Shown here one piece after another: positions 52,341-61,830 of a stretch of DNA of 64,000 nt (the stretch's first letter is position 1; the number at the start of each line of letters is the position of its first letter). Source of the stretch: Rhodomicrobium sp. Az07 (GTDB lineage: Bacteria; Pseudomonadota; Alphaproteobacteria; Rhizobiales; Rhodomicrobiaceae). The DNA lies in the NCBI RefSeq assembly GCF_018619475.1, contig NZ_JAHFZG010000007.1:104395-168394 (forward strand), given 5' to 3'. Position numbers and translations under genes: made by a program. A model generated the notes under the pieces. The model did no database searches, was not told the DNA's origin, and saw only the letters and a list, made by a program, of their open reading frames with translations.

Positions 52341-54263
52341 ATGATTACGCTGACTTTCCCCGACGGTTCCGCACGTTCATTCGACGCCGCCATCACCGGC
52401 GCGGACCTCGCCGCATCCATCTCGAAATCGCTGGCGAAAAAGGCCGTCGCGGTTGCCCTCGACGGGCAGCTTGCCGACCTCGCCGACCCGATCGCGGCCG
52501 ACGCGCGCGTCAGGATCGTGACACGCGACGACGCGGAAGCGCTGGAACTCATCCGCCACGACGCCGCCCATGTGATGGCCGAGGCCGTGCAGGAGCTTTT
52601 CCCCGGCACTCAGGTCACCATCGGCCCCGTCATCGAGAACGGCTTCTATTACGATTTCTACCGTGAAGAAAGCTTCACGCCCGACGACCTCGAAAAGATC
52701 GAGGCGAAGATGCGCGACATCATCGCGGCCGATAAGCCCTTCGTGAAGGAAGTGTGGTCGCGCGCCAAGGCGCAGGACTTCTTCGCGGCGGAAGGCGAGG
52801 GCTTCAAGGTCGAACTGATCGACGCGATCCCCGAGGATCAGGAACTCAAGATCTACCGGCAGGGCGACTGGCTCGACCTGTGCCGCGGCCCGCATCTGCC
52901 GTCCACCGGCAAGGTCGGCAAGGCGTTCAAGCTGATGCGGCTGGCGGGCAGCTACTGGCGCGGCGATTCAAGCCGCGAGCAGCTTCAGCGCATCTACGGA
53001 ACGGCGTGGGCGAGCGACGAGCAGCTCAAGTCCTATCTTACGATGCTTGAGGAAGCCGAGAAGCGCGACCATCGCCGCCTTGGCCGCGAGATGGACCTGT
53101 TCCACCTTCAGGAAGAAGCGCCGGGCTCGGTGTTCTGGCACCCGAAGGGCTGGACGGTGTTTCAGGCGCTCATCGCGTTCATGCGCCGCCGCCAGCATGC
53201 GAGCGGCCATGTCGAGGTGAACTCGCCCGACATGATGGAACGGAAGCTCTGGGAGCAGTCCGGCCATTGGGAGAAGTTCGGCGAGAACATGTTCACGACC
53301 GAAACGCCCGACGAGCGCGTGTTCTGCTGCAAGCCGATGAACTGCCCCGGCCACATCCAGATCTTCAAGAACGGGCTGAAGAGCTACCGCGATTTGCCGC
53401 TGCGCATCGCCGAGTTCGGCAAGGTGCACCGCTACGAGCCGTCGGGCGCGCTCCACGGCATCATGCGCGTACGCCACTTCACGCAGGACGACGCACACAT
53501 CTTCTGCACGCCGGCGCAGATCACCGAAGAATGCGTGCATCTCAACGAGCTGCTGCTGTCGATCTATCGCGACTTCGGCTTCGAGGATGTCGTTATCAAG
53601 CTATCGACGCGGCCCGAGAAGCGCGTCGGCTCGGACGAGGTGTGGGACAAGGCGGAAGCTGCATTGAAGGCCGCTGTAGAAGCGGCGGGCGAGCCCTATA
53701 CGCTCAACCCCGGCGAAGGCGCTTTCTATGGGCCGAAGCTGGAATATACGCTGCGCGACGCCATCGGCCGCGAATGGCAGTGCGGCACGATTCAGCTGGA
53801 CTTCAACCTGCCGGTACGGCTCGGGGCGTTCTACATCGGCGAGGATGGCGCGAAACATACGCCGGTGATGATCCATCGCGCGCTGTTCGGCAGCCTTGAG
53901 CGCTTCATCGGCATCCTGATCGAGAACTACGCCGGGCATCTGCCGCTGTGGCTCTCGCCGGTGCAGACGATGGTCGCGACCATCGTTTCCGACGCAGACG
54001 CCTATGCGGGCGACGTCGAAGCGGCGCTTGCTGCGGCGGGCGTTCGCGCCGAGACCGATCTTCGCAACGAGAAGATCAACTACAAGGTGCGCGAGCACAG
54101 CCTCGCGAAGGTGCCGGTGATGTTCGTCGTCGGCAAGCGCGAAGCGGAGGAGCGGACCGTGTCCGTGCGCAGGCTCGGATCGCAGGCGCAGGAGACGCTG
54201 CCGCTCGACGAGGCCGTCGCTCGGATCGCGGCCGAGGCCGTGCCGCCGGATCTGCGGCGGTAG
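52341..54263 (+). CDS. thrS: Threonyl-tRNA synthetase
   Basis: A 640-residue class II synthetase. Domains: TGS (about 1-60, [14 protein letters not shown]), the editing domain with [25 protein letters not shown], the catalytic domain with NCPGHIQIF (zinc-binding Cys), [34 protein letters not shown] and [16 protein letters not shown], and the C-terminal anticodon-binding domain. Length is normal. A GTG four codons upstream is a weaker start. A bidirectional terminator follows. Confidence 0.98.
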   Translation: MITLTFPDGSARSFDAAITGADLAASISKSLAKKAVAVALDGQLADLADPIAADARVRIVTRDDAEALELIRHDAAHVMAEAVQELFPGTQVTIGPVIENGFYYDFYREESFTPDDLEKIEAKMRDIIAADKPFVKEVWSRAKAQDFFAAEGEGFKVELIDAIPEDQELKIYRQGDWLDLCRGPHLPSTGKVGKAFKLMRLAGSYWRGDSSREQLQRIYGTAWASDEQLKSYLTMLEEAEKRDHRRLGREMDLFHLQEEAPGSVFWHPKGWTVFQALIAFMRRRQHASGHVEVNSPDMMERKLWEQSGHWEKFGENMFTTETPDERVFCCKPMNCPGHIQIFKNGLKSYRDLPLRIAEFGKVHRYEPSGALHGIMRVRHFTQDDAHIFCTPAQITEECVHLNELLLSIYRDFGFEDVVIKLSTRPEKRVGSDEVWDKAEAALKAAVEAAGEPYTLNPGEGAFYGPKLEYTLRDAIGREWQCGTIQLDFNLPVRLGAFYIGEDGAKHTPVMIHRALFGSLERFIGILIENYAGHLPLWLSPVQTMVATIVSDADAYAGDVEAALAAAGVRAETDLRNEKINYKVREHSLAKVPVMFVVGKREAEERTVSVRRLGSQAQETLPLDEAVARIAAEAVPPDLRR

Positions 54264-54284
54264 CGTCGAACAGGAAATTGAGCG

Positions 54285-54312
54285 AAAAGGCCGGGTCGCC
54301 CCGGCCTTTTTT
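54285..54312. terminator. Bidirectional terminator between thrS and the acyltransferase
   Basis: GGCCGGG (54289-54295) pairs with CCCGGCC (54300-54306), flanked by four A on the left and six T on the right, so it can end transcription in both directions. It separates the ends of two convergent genes. Confidence 0.85.
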
Positions 54313-54332
54313 GTGCGTCGCACAAACCCCGA

Positions 54333-56360
54333 TCAATTCGCGACCGGGTGAGTGAGCGAAGCGGCGTTTGTATTTTTCAGCTGGATGAAATCGGGCGGGA
54401 TCGTTGATTTGAAAAGGTCGACAAGAGACATTGCACCAATGGGCGTCAAGTGGTTGCTGTCTACGTACAATGGTTTAGCATCCTTCGCGACACGACATTT
54501 GTCTTCCTTACAAAGACCCGGCACGGGCCAGAACACTTTTACCATTGGGTTCTCGACCGCCAATGATGCCAAAACTCGGTTTACATAGTTCAAATCCCGC
54601 TCCGCGTCCCGCCGACGAACGTAGAGGCACTTCTCGATCTCGCGTCCGAAAAAGCGAAAAACGGGCGGGCATTCCCTGAGGCCAAACCTCAAAACGGGAA
54701 CCTGGCCCATAAGGATGACCTTGGTTCCTCTGTCGGTGAGACGCCTGATTTCTTCTTTCAGGCTCGCTTCGAAATTCAGGCGGGAAGATGTAGCATCGAC
54801 CGCTTGGTCCAAAGTTCTGACGACAGGATAACGGCTCGCATACAGCCAGTATCCCGCTATCACCACAACTCTAGGATTTTCGGCAAGAATGCGATTGAAA
54901 GCGATTTTTTTTCTTTTAAAACAGCCTCTTCCACGATCTTCATCCGATGCCACATAAACGTCGAGTAAAGGTTGGCATCCGCGGTGGGTATAAGCCGCTG
55001 CATCGCCGTAAACTGCCTTCAAGAGCGGTCGGAAATGTTCTGCGTGCGAGTCGCCCCATATAATGACGCCGGTGCTGACCGTGGAAGCCGGCGCGCCTAA
55101 CTCGCACCTCGACAGCCGAGGCTCAATGGCTTCTACATGCGTGCAATCTCGCCCGTTCCGTTGAGGAATTGCCTTCACCAAGCGTTCGATGTCGGCTGGA
55201 AAACGCCACAGCGCTCCCCGCGATTCCTGCACGTAACTGCCAAAGGCGATCAGCGCGACGGCAATGGCTCCGCCGCCGTAGGCAGAGCGGTTGAACGACC
55301 ATCTGAACCCGCTTGCGGGCTCAGACGCGATGAGGGCGCCTCCCTGGGCTTTTCGGAAGGGCTGCTCGACATATCGCCAGGAAAGAAAGGCGATCAGCGT
55401 AGCAATCGCGACCAGGATAGCGGTTTCCTGGCCCGTCAACTCGCGCTTCAGGAGATAGTGTGGAAAGGCGAGGATCGGCCAATGCCAGAGATAGAGGGAA
55501 TAAGAAATCAGGCCAAGAGCCACGATCGGGCGGAGACTGAGTATTTTCCCGATGAGACTGCGATGCTGACCTTCCGCGAAGATGACGAGGGCGCAACCAA
55601 GGACTGGCGGAACGGCAAAAAATCCCGGGAACGGAGTGGAGGCGTCGTATGCCACGACCGGCACGGCAATGAGCACAACACCAAGAACCGAAAGGGTCGT
55701 AGCAACCGCTTTCGATCCAATCCTCGGCAGATGCCCGAGTGCGATCAGGGCGCCCGCGAGCAACTCCCAACCCCGTGAAGGCAGGTGATAAAACGCGGAC
55801 TTCGGCATGAAGTGCAACAGCAAGATGGCCGTGACGAGCGACAACGCTGCCAGTGACCACACAATCAGTCTCTCTCTGCGTGGCGAGAGAGAGACCGCAG
55901 CGACTAAAATGATTGGCCAGAACAGGTAAAACTGCTCTTCCACCGATAGCGACCACATGTGGAGGAGCGGATTATCTTGTGATGTTGGGTTGAAATAGTT
56001 TTGTTCCGCAGCAAGCCGAAAATTCGAGACAAATAGGATCGTATAAATGAGCATACGGCCATATTGGATCAGGTCGGTTGGCGCAAGAATAACGAGGCTT
56101 GCCACGGCCACTGCCGCCAACAGCGCGAAAAGTGCAGGCAAAATCCGCCGAGCGCGCCGGGCGTAGAATCCCACCCAAGAAAAGTCTCCTTCGGCCCTCG
56201 CTTTCGCAATGATCGAAGTGATGAGAAAGCCGGAGATCACAAAGAAGACATCGACCCCGACATAGCCGCCTGAAAAAAGCTGGCTTCCTGAATGGTGTAG
56301 CACGACTGACGCGATTGCGATGGCACGCAAACCGTCAATCTCCGAACGATAGGTGATCAT
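54333..56360 (-). CDS. OafA/YrhL-type O-acyltransferase with C-terminal SGNH domain
   Basis: A 675-residue membrane enzyme that likely O-acetylates a surface polysaccharide. The N-terminal acyltransferase-3 domain opens YRSEIDGLRAIAIASVVLHH and has GGYVGVDVFFVISGFLIT and FYARRARRILPAL, then about ten membrane helices to residue 405. The C-terminal SGNH hydrolase-like domain shows IIWGDSHAEHF (nucleophile Ser) and ends with DSNHLTPIGA (catalytic Asp/His). GGGGGAG precedes the start at 56360. The gene is more AT-rich than its neighbours, which is common for surface-polysaccharide genes acquired by transfer. Confidence 0.92.
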   Translation of the reverse strand: MITYRSEIDGLRAIAIASVVLHHSGSQLFSGGYVGVDVFFVISGFLITSIIAKARAEGDFSWVGFYARRARRILPALFALLAAVAVASLVILAPTDLIQYGRMLIYTILFVSNFRLAAEQNYFNPTSQDNPLLHMWSLSVEEQFYLFWPIILVAAVSLSPRRERLIVWSLAALSLVTAILLLHFMPKSAFYHLPSRGWELLAGALIALGHLPRIGSKAVATTLSVLGVVLIAVPVVAYDASTPFPGFFAVPPVLGCALVIFAEGQHRSLIGKILSLRPIVALGLISYSLYLWHWPILAFPHYLLKRELTGQETAILVAIATLIAFLSWRYVEQPFRKAQGGALIASEPASGFRWSFNRSAYGGGAIAVALIAFGSYVQESRGALWRFPADIERLVKAIPQRNGRDCTHVEAIEPRLSRCELGAPASTVSTGVIIWGDSHAEHFRPLLKAVYGDAAAYTHRGCQPLLDVYVASDEDRGRGCFKRKKIAFNRILAENPRVVVIAGYWLYASRYPVVRTLDQAVDATSSRLNFEASLKEEIRRLTDRGTKVILMGQVPVLRFGLRECPPVFRFFGREIEKCLYVRRRDAERDLNYVNRVLASLAVENPMVKVFWPVPGLCKEDKCRVAKDAKPLYVDSNHLTPIGAMSLVDLFKSTIPPDFIQLKNTNAASLTHPVAN

Positions 56361-56690
56361 AAAAAAGCTCCCCCAAAACGCGGGGAAGCCTATGAAGCCT
56401 TGGGGCTTCAAACAAGCGGCGAAGCGCAACGAAGCGAAGCTTGTGCCGAACAAGTGTCTTGCGCGACACGCAATGTTACGCATCGCAATAAGACGTAAGC
56501 CTGCGCGCCGCGCGCGTCATCGGTCAAATTGCAATGAAATGTGAACGCGAAGGCCGTCCGGTTCAGCTACTCTTGGTAGGATACCAAGCATAACAGGCAT
56601 GCGCGGGGATCGTTTTATCATTGCGTGGTTTTGAAGAGCATACACTGGAGAAATCGATAGACTGGATCTGAAGAACGGTTTTGGGAGCAT
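56361..56690. other. Intergenic region between divergent genes
   Basis: A 330-bp stretch without a supported gene. It should carry divergent promoters for the acyltransferase and the CPBP fusion gene. I see no clear consensus pair or repeat. Confidence 0.5.
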
Positions 56691-57950
56691 ATGGTTGAAT
56701 TGGCAAACACTCTGGCCGCTCCGGCCCTGCCTCGCCTTCACGCGAAGGTCAAGAACAACTCTATAGAGATTCCCCGAAATCCTCTGTTTTCGAGCCTTAC
56801 GCGGCAACAAATCAGGCTCATCCTTCCGCACATCAAGTTCAAACGCTTGAAGCCAGGCCGGGAAATCCTTTCCGAGGGGCAAAGAAACCCCGGTAAACTT
56901 TTCATTGTCATCGAAGGTCAGGTGGCCGCCACGAAACTCGGCCTTTCGCCTATCGAAGGACAGCCCACATCCTACGAAATCGGGCTCATGCGCCGCGGCG
57001 ATCTTTTCGGCGAGCTATCCTTTGTCGATGGAAAGCCGAGCGCCCTGTCGTTCACGGCTACGGTTGAGGCAACGGTCGCCGTGCTCGACCTCAGCGGTTC
57101 GGCCCGGCGACGAACCACGAGGCGCCTTCGGGAGATCGTGACGAGCAAACTTCGCCATCACATGGCGCGGCATGCAGATGAGTCGGTGTCGCTGCGCGTC
57201 AGCACGCTGCAACTGGAAAACGAGTTCTCGGCCTACCGCAATGGCGTCGGACATATCGTCGTGACGACACTGTGCCTCCTGTCCTGCTACACGCTGACGC
57301 TCAGTTTCCTGCCGGGCTTCAAGAGCCTGGCGCATGCAAATTTCGCGCTGTCGCCGCTGATCATCCTGCTTTTCAGCCTGTCTTTCATTCCTATAATCGC
57401 CACCAGCGGCTTTCCTTTGAGCTTCTTCGGTCTCCAGCTCCGCAACTGGCGCCCGGCGCTGGCTTATTCATTGCGAATGTCGCTGCTTTTTATCGTGTTC
57501 TTCATAGGGATCAAGTGGGTTCTGATCCACACGACGGAGAGCTTCGCCGACGTGTCGCTGATCGATGGCGCGAATGTCCAGGTCGGCGGGCAGACCGAGA
57601 CGGATTCGGCATGGTACTGGATCGCGCTCACGGTTTATCTGTTGCTGACGCCGATGCAGGAGTTCGTTGCGCGCTCCGGCATTCAGGCACCGCTCTACGC
57701 CTTCCTGCATGGCAGCGAATTCAAGCGCCGCTGGGCGTCGATCCTCGCTTCGAACCTCGTTTTCGCTGCCGCGCATGCGCATATCAGTCTCGCCTTCGCT
57801 CTCGCCGCGTTCCTGCCCGGCATGTTGTGGGGCTGGATCTTCGCGCGCACCAATTCGCTGATGGCGGCCACGGTGTCGCATATTCTCATCGGCGGCTCGG
57901 GTATGTTTCTGTTCGGGGTGGAAACAATGGTCGAGAGGCTTTCGCCCTGA
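56691..57950 (+). CDS. Cyclic-nucleotide-binding-like domain fused to a CPBP (CAAX-protease-like) membrane domain
   Basis: A 419-residue protein. Residues 30-145 are a CNB-like fold with LTRQQIRLILPHIKFKRLKPGREIL and the phosphate cassette MRRGDLFGELSFVDGKPS; the Arg that usually binds the cyclic phosphate (PR-A) is Ser 117 here. From about 185 there are six to eight membrane segments, and the CPBP motifs follow: QEFVAR (323-328, first Glu replaced by Gln), FAAAH (358-362) and His 397 in VSHILIGG. CPBP proteins are intramembrane glutamic proteases or bacteriocin-immunity relatives. GGGAG precedes the start. The ligand and target are unknown. Confidence 0.75.
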   Translation: MVELANTLAAPALPRLHAKVKNNSIEIPRNPLFSSLTRQQIRLILPHIKFKRLKPGREILSEGQRNPGKLFIVIEGQVAATKLGLSPIEGQPTSYEIGLMRRGDLFGELSFVDGKPSALSFTATVEATVAVLDLSGSARRRTTRRLREIVTSKLRHHMARHADESVSLRVSTLQLENEFSAYRNGVGHIVVTTLCLLSCYTLTLSFLPGFKSLAHANFALSPLIILLFSLSFIPIIATSGFPLSFFGLQLRNWRPALAYSLRMSLLFIVFFIGIKWVLIHTTESFADVSLIDGANVQVGGQTETDSAWYWIALTVYLLLTPMQEFVARSGIQAPLYAFLHGSEFKRRWASILASNLVFAAAHAHISLAFALAAFLPGMLWGWIFARTNSLMAATVSHILIGGSGMFLFGVETMVERLSP

Positions 57951-57994
57951 GCGGGTCGCGAACGTTTCTTCCACGCTGAACGATGGCGACGGCC

Positions 57995-58369
57995 TTATTC
58001 CGGCCGCTCGAGACAGATCCAGAGGCCGCCATCCGCCGCCGACTGAATACGAACAGTCATTTCGCCGTTCGGATCGTCGAAATCGCCGACCCAACCCAGT
58101 TCGAAATCCACCACGCCATGACGGGCGGCTTCGTCGATGCGGCCCTTGAACTCGGGCGTAGCCATGCACGGCGCGATGTTGACGAAAAAGTCAATGCCGA
58201 TCGCTGGCCGCTTCTTCCACCCCGATTGCCGTGCCTCCGTCCGGCTGAAGAAAACGACGAGTCCGCTTGTATCCAGTTTTATCACGCCGAAGGGTAGGTC
58301 ATGCCGCTCCTCGTCGGAGAGCGCTTCGAGCTTTCGGGCGATCTTCGGATCGGCGAACGAAACGGGCAT
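57995..58369 (-). CDS. Photoactive yellow protein (PYP) homologue
   Basis: A 124-residue single PAS domain that aligns without gaps over the core to the 125-residue PYP of Halorhodospira halophila. It has PFGVIKLD near 26-33, the FFVNIAPCMATPEF stretch with the chromophore Cys 68 (Cys69 in the reference), and Glu 45 (reference Glu46). The Tyr42 position is Phe 41, Thr50 is Ser 49 and Arg52 is Trp 51. A p-coumaroyl thioester to Cys 68 would give a blue-light photocycle, but no tyrosine ammonia lyase or p-coumaroyl-CoA ligase is in the window. The start is 7 bp after the stop of the kinase gene, with GAGG in between, so the two are coupled. Confidence 0.85.
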   Translation of the reverse strand: MPVSFADPKIARKLEALSDEERHDLPFGVIKLDTSGLVVFFSRTEARQSGWKKRPAIGIDFFVNIAPCMATPEFKGRIDEAARHGVVDFELGWVGDFDDPNGEMTVRIQSAADGGLWICLERPE

Positions 58370-58376
58370 GGTGGCC

Positions 58377-60518
58377 TCAAGGGTCCAAGTCGGCGAAGGT
58401 TGCGATGCCGAAAAGATGAGTAATAGTCTGATTGTTGTCGGAAACAGGCAAGACCAATCGTTCGAAAAGCGTCAATTTGCCCTCGGCAAGCGAGACACGC
58501 GCGTAATCGAAATAGGCGACGCCCTTAAGGCATCTCTTGTACGCGCGCGCGATCGGACTGAAGGCGTGTTCAGCGTCATCGCCCAGCATTAAACCTTCAA
58601 GGGGAGCGCCATATCTTTGGCTCAACGCGCTTCCAACGCGCAAAAAGCGGAAGGATGGGCTGGACCACTCGCCCAGAACTTCAACGAGAAACGTGTCGGC
58701 CATATCCCGCGCTTCGAAAATGCGTGCTTCGGCCAGCAAAGGAAGGCGGGCCTTTTCGGCGAGAACCGTGCGCCAGAGTTCGTAAATCGTTCGAACGCGC
58801 GCGCCGCGGACCCTCTCTCGAACCCTGTCAGCGAGCCTGAGCGCTTCATCGGGCACGATAGCGGGCGGAATGCGTGCGAGCTTCTCCAGCACGGCGCGGC
58901 CGAACAAGTCTTCCGGCAGGGGCTTGCGCAAAAGGATTCCGCCCGATGGAATGCGGGCGGTCGCCCGCGCCTCTGCGGTGTAAATGAACGGCGGCGCGCC
59001 GCCTTCGTGCGACTCCAGCAGATCGAGGCTTTTTCGCAAGGCGGGATCGAGCGACCATACGACGAGATCGGGCCTGTTCGCCATCATTTCGGCCGCAGCC
59101 TGATCCGGCCCCCCGGCCTCGGACACGGTGTATCGCAGTCGTCGGAGCAAGGAGGCGAGCGTTGCCCTGGCGGAGCCGTCGCTTTCGACAAGAAGGATGT
59201 GAGCGTCGCCATGGAGATCGGCTTCGAGCCCCGACTTCGCCGCGGGTTTGGCGTCACATAGGGCGGCGCGCGGCATATAGAGGGAGACCCGTGTTCCGAG
59301 GCCCGGCGCGCTGTCGATGCGGACGCTGCCGCCCGCCTGTTCCGCGAGACTGTAGGCCGAGGCGAGGCCAAGTCCGCTGCCCTTGCCCTTGGCCTTTGTC
59401 GTGAAGAAAGGCTCGCCTGCCCGTGCAAGGGCTTCCGGCGTCATGCCCTTTCCGGTGTCGGCGATCGAAATCACGACGTAGTCGTTTGCGGCAAGCCCGA
59501 GCGGTCTTTCGTTGGCGCGGCAATTCGCGACCGAAATGCTCAAACGGCCGCCGTCTTGCATGGCATCGCGCGCGTTGGCGACGAGGTTGAAGACCGCCGC
59601 CTGAAGTCTTCCCCGCGATGTGAGAACGGGCCACGGATCGTCTTCGCAAGTGAAATCGATGGTAACGCCGGCGCCTGCGAGATGGCGGAGAAGGTCCGCA
59701 TCTTCGAAAAGGATGCCGTCGAGATGGACGAGTTCCGAGGATTCCGGATCGGCTCTGGAAAAGTCGAGCAGTTCCCGCACGAGCGTCGCGCCGCGGGCGA
59801 TGGCGGCGTCGACATGTTCGAGCGCCGCCGCCGCTTTCGTCGGGTCGCCCTTTTTCATGAAGCGCGAGGCACTCGCCATGACGGTGAGAACGTTATTGAT
59901 GTCATGAACCACGCTGCCGACGAATTGCCCGAGAAGCGTCAGCTTCTCCGATTGCGTCACCTGTTTCCGCGTTTCGGCGAGTCGCTTCGACTCCTCCGAG
60001 AGCTGGCGTGAAAGGCCTATGAGCGTCGCGCGGTGCTCCGCGATCAGAGCGGAAGACTCATCGGCCTGCGAGACGGGGCCTCCGCCGAGGCTGTGGGCGA
60101 AGACAAGGAAGCGTGCCGTTGTCCATGACGCGTCGGATATGGGGCAGACCGTAACGGCCCACCATGACAGCGAAGGCGCATCGCGTGTCGTCGAAATCCT
60201 CCCGGCAGAGCGAAACAATATCGCGGTTGCGCGCTTGCCTCCACGTGCGTTTGCAAGCAACTGCTCCGCCTGCGCCTGAACGTCTTCCGGCCAGAGCCTG
60301 TGCCACGGCTGGCCTTCGATCTCCCCGGTTGCGCCAAGGGCCATCGCGTCGCAGGCCCACTGATTGATGGAAAGAATAGCGCCGCATTCATTGAGTAAAG
60401 CCATGCAGTTCCGTGCAGAGGCCATCAGTTCCTCAAGGATAGACGGCATCGCATGGTCTTGCTGAATCGCAGACTTTTCTTCGAACCCGGACAGGAAGCG
60501 TCTCGCGGACGGCTGCAT
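58377..60518 (-). CDS. Multi-PAS histidine kinase with receiver-like domain lacking the phosphoacceptor Asp
   Basis: A 713-residue soluble kinase. Domains: PAS (about 28-145), coiled coil (about 155-195), DHp with VVHDINNVL (His 205), HATPase with NLVANARDAM (311-320), DTGKGM (354-359) and GSGLGL (380-385), a receiver-like domain (438-548), and a C-terminal PAS-like domain (about 605-710). The receiver keeps the acidic pocket (Glu 445, Asp 447), Thr 514 and Lys 532, but the phosphoacceptor position is Ser 489. GAGGTG precedes the start. The PYP gene follows 7 bp after the stop, so this kinase is the likely partner of the photoreceptor. Confidence 0.88.
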   Translation of the reverse strand: MQPSARRFLSGFEEKSAIQQDHAMPSILEELMASARNCMALLNECGAILSINQWACDAMALGATGEIEGQPWHRLWPEDVQAQAEQLLANARGGKRATAILFRSAGRISTTRDAPSLSWWAVTVCPISDASWTTARFLVFAHSLGGGPVSQADESSALIAEHRATLIGLSRQLSEESKRLAETRKQVTQSEKLTLLGQFVGSVVHDINNVLTVMASASRFMKKGDPTKAAAALEHVDAAIARGATLVRELLDFSRADPESSELVHLDGILFEDADLLRHLAGAGVTIDFTCEDDPWPVLTSRGRLQAAVFNLVANARDAMQDGGRLSISVANCRANERPLGLAANDYVVISIADTGKGMTPEALARAGEPFFTTKAKGKGSGLGLASAYSLAEQAGGSVRIDSAPGLGTRVSLYMPRAALCDAKPAAKSGLEADLHGDAHILLVESDGSARATLASLLRRLRYTVSEAGGPDQAAAEMMANRPDLVVWSLDPALRKSLDLLESHEGGAPPFIYTAEARATARIPSGGILLRKPLPEDLFGRAVLEKLARIPPAIVPDEALRLADRVRERVRGARVRTIYELWRTVLAEKARLPLLAEARIFEARDMADTFLVEVLGEWSSPSFRFLRVGSALSQRYGAPLEGLMLGDDAEHAFSPIARAYKRCLKGVAYFDYARVSLAEGKLTLFERLVLPVSDNNQTITHLFGIATFADLDP

Positions 60519-60976
60519 GAATCACCTCGGTCTTTGTTTAGCATAAGACCGCGCGAGGGTTCATGCACGCTGACAAATGGGTTAATCGCGCTGCCGTGGG
60601 TGCTGGGCCGGGGTCGAGTTAGCGGGAAACCCGTGTGTCGCCATAGATCGGATGGGCGTCGCGCATTTCCTCTCTTGGAGTGCGCTCAACAAGGAGGTGC
60701 GCAGTTCCGCGCGCCTGCCGCTTTCCACAGCGGATCGACCTCCTTCTCGCATCAGGCAATACGCGAGTTAACCCGGGTAGACCCACGCGGTCCCCTCCAA
60801 AAGGCGCCGCTTGCTTGCATACCAAGCTCGGTCGGCGGGCCGACGTGCCGCTTCACGCCTTCTCCAAGCTATGACAATTCGGCCACGTCATTGGCCTGTT
60901 AAAAATCGTTCACACCTCTGTCATGCCCCTCAGGCTGTTTTACAGTCGGGCAAAGGTGGGGACCGGTTTACCGGCA
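60519..60976. other. Intergenic region with no supported gene
   Basis: A 458-bp stretch between the kinase start and exbD. Short open frames exist, including a 68-codon minus-strand frame at 60619-60825, but I recognise no family in them. An exbB would be expected here for a complete TonB energy module and is absent. It may hold remnants of a deletion. Confidence 0.5.
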
Positions 60977-61390
60977 ATGGGCATGAGAAACTGGCCAGAA
61001 AAACGGCGTCAACATGCACGCATCGAGATCATTCCGATGATCGATGTGATGATGTTTCTCCTTGTGTTCTTTGTTCTCATAAGCATCAACGTTCTTCCGG
61101 CGCTCGGCCTTAAGATAAAGCCGCCAAGTTCTGCTTCCCCAGATCAAGTGACGGAGCGCCAACGCTCGATGGTCGGTATCGACCGCGACGGCAAGATCTT
61201 CCTTGATGGGGAGCCGATCGACATTGCCGACCTCCCTGACCGCCTGCGAGCCCTCGAAGAGCCAAACAAGAAACTTGCCGTCGTCATCGCAGGCGACGAG
61301 GGCGCCGCATTGCAAAACGTTGTCAGTGTTCTCGACGCCCTGAAGCTGGCAGGCGTCGCCAGCGCTCAGATCGTTGCGCGGCCAAAGTGA
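60977..61390 (+). CDS. exbD: ExbD/TolR-family biopolymer transport protein
   Basis: A 137-residue protein with a cytoplasmic basic N-terminus, one membrane helix holding the conserved Asp in IIPMIDVMMFLLVFF, and a periplasmic domain ending LDALKLAGVASAQIVAR. It should couple the proton gradient to TonB with ExbB, but no exbB lies next to it. A second ATG two codons later is also possible. The stop is next to the start of the tonB remnant. Confidence 0.88.
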   Translation: MGMRNWPEKRRQHARIEIIPMIDVMMFLLVFFVLISINVLPALGLKIKPPSSASPDQVTERQRSMVGIDRDGKIFLDGEPIDIADLPDRLRALEEPNKKLAVVIAGDEGAALQNVVSVLDALKLAGVASAQIVARPK

Positions 61391-61395
61391 TATGG

Positions 61396-61830
61396 ATGAG
61401 AGAGCGCACCGAAATCATCAGCAACACTTCGGGGATCGTAATCGCTGCGGTCCCGATCGGGCTCGTTCTTCATTCGCGGCCGGCGCTTCCCGGCCCGGTT
61501 CTGGGGGCAGGCGAGCCGGTGGAGATTTCTCTCGAAGCAGCGCCGGAAGAGCCGAAAGAGGAACCGAAGGAGGAGAGCGCGGCCGCGCCGCCGCCATCGG
61601 AAGAGGTCAAGCCGCCCGAGGAGGTCACGCCACCTCCCCCGCCGCCGCCTCCTCCTCCGCCGCCGCCCGAGGAAACGGCACCCATTGCGGACACTCCAGC
61701 CGCCACACCGACGGAAGAGGAGTCGCCTGTGCCACCGGAGCCGCTCATCGATCCCGATGGAGTGGCCGCGGCGCAGCAACAAGCACGCGAGGCAGCGCGC
61801 GAAAAGGAGGCATCGGCCTTCCGCTCCTGC
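61396..61830 (+). pseudogene. tonB: tonB, 5' part only
   Basis: The frame encodes the N-terminal half of TonB: a short basic start, one hydrophobic helix (IVIAAVPIGLVLHS), an acidic and Pro-rich periplasmic stretch with a run of about a dozen prolines, and the helix DPDGVAAAQQQAREAAREKEAS. The conserved C-terminal TonB domain is missing; after about 61825 the frame becomes meaningless and a TonB-dependent receptor plug begins in the next frame. A deletion between tonB and the receptor gene is the simplest explanation. A GTG at 61387 is an alternative start. Confidence 0.75.

Noticed and set aside
54570..54600. GTTCAAATCCC-like sequence resembling a tRNA T-arm
   Set aside because: It lies inside the acyltransferase gene and has no acceptor, D or anticodon stems around it. 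I found no tRNA, rRNA or CRISPR array in the window.
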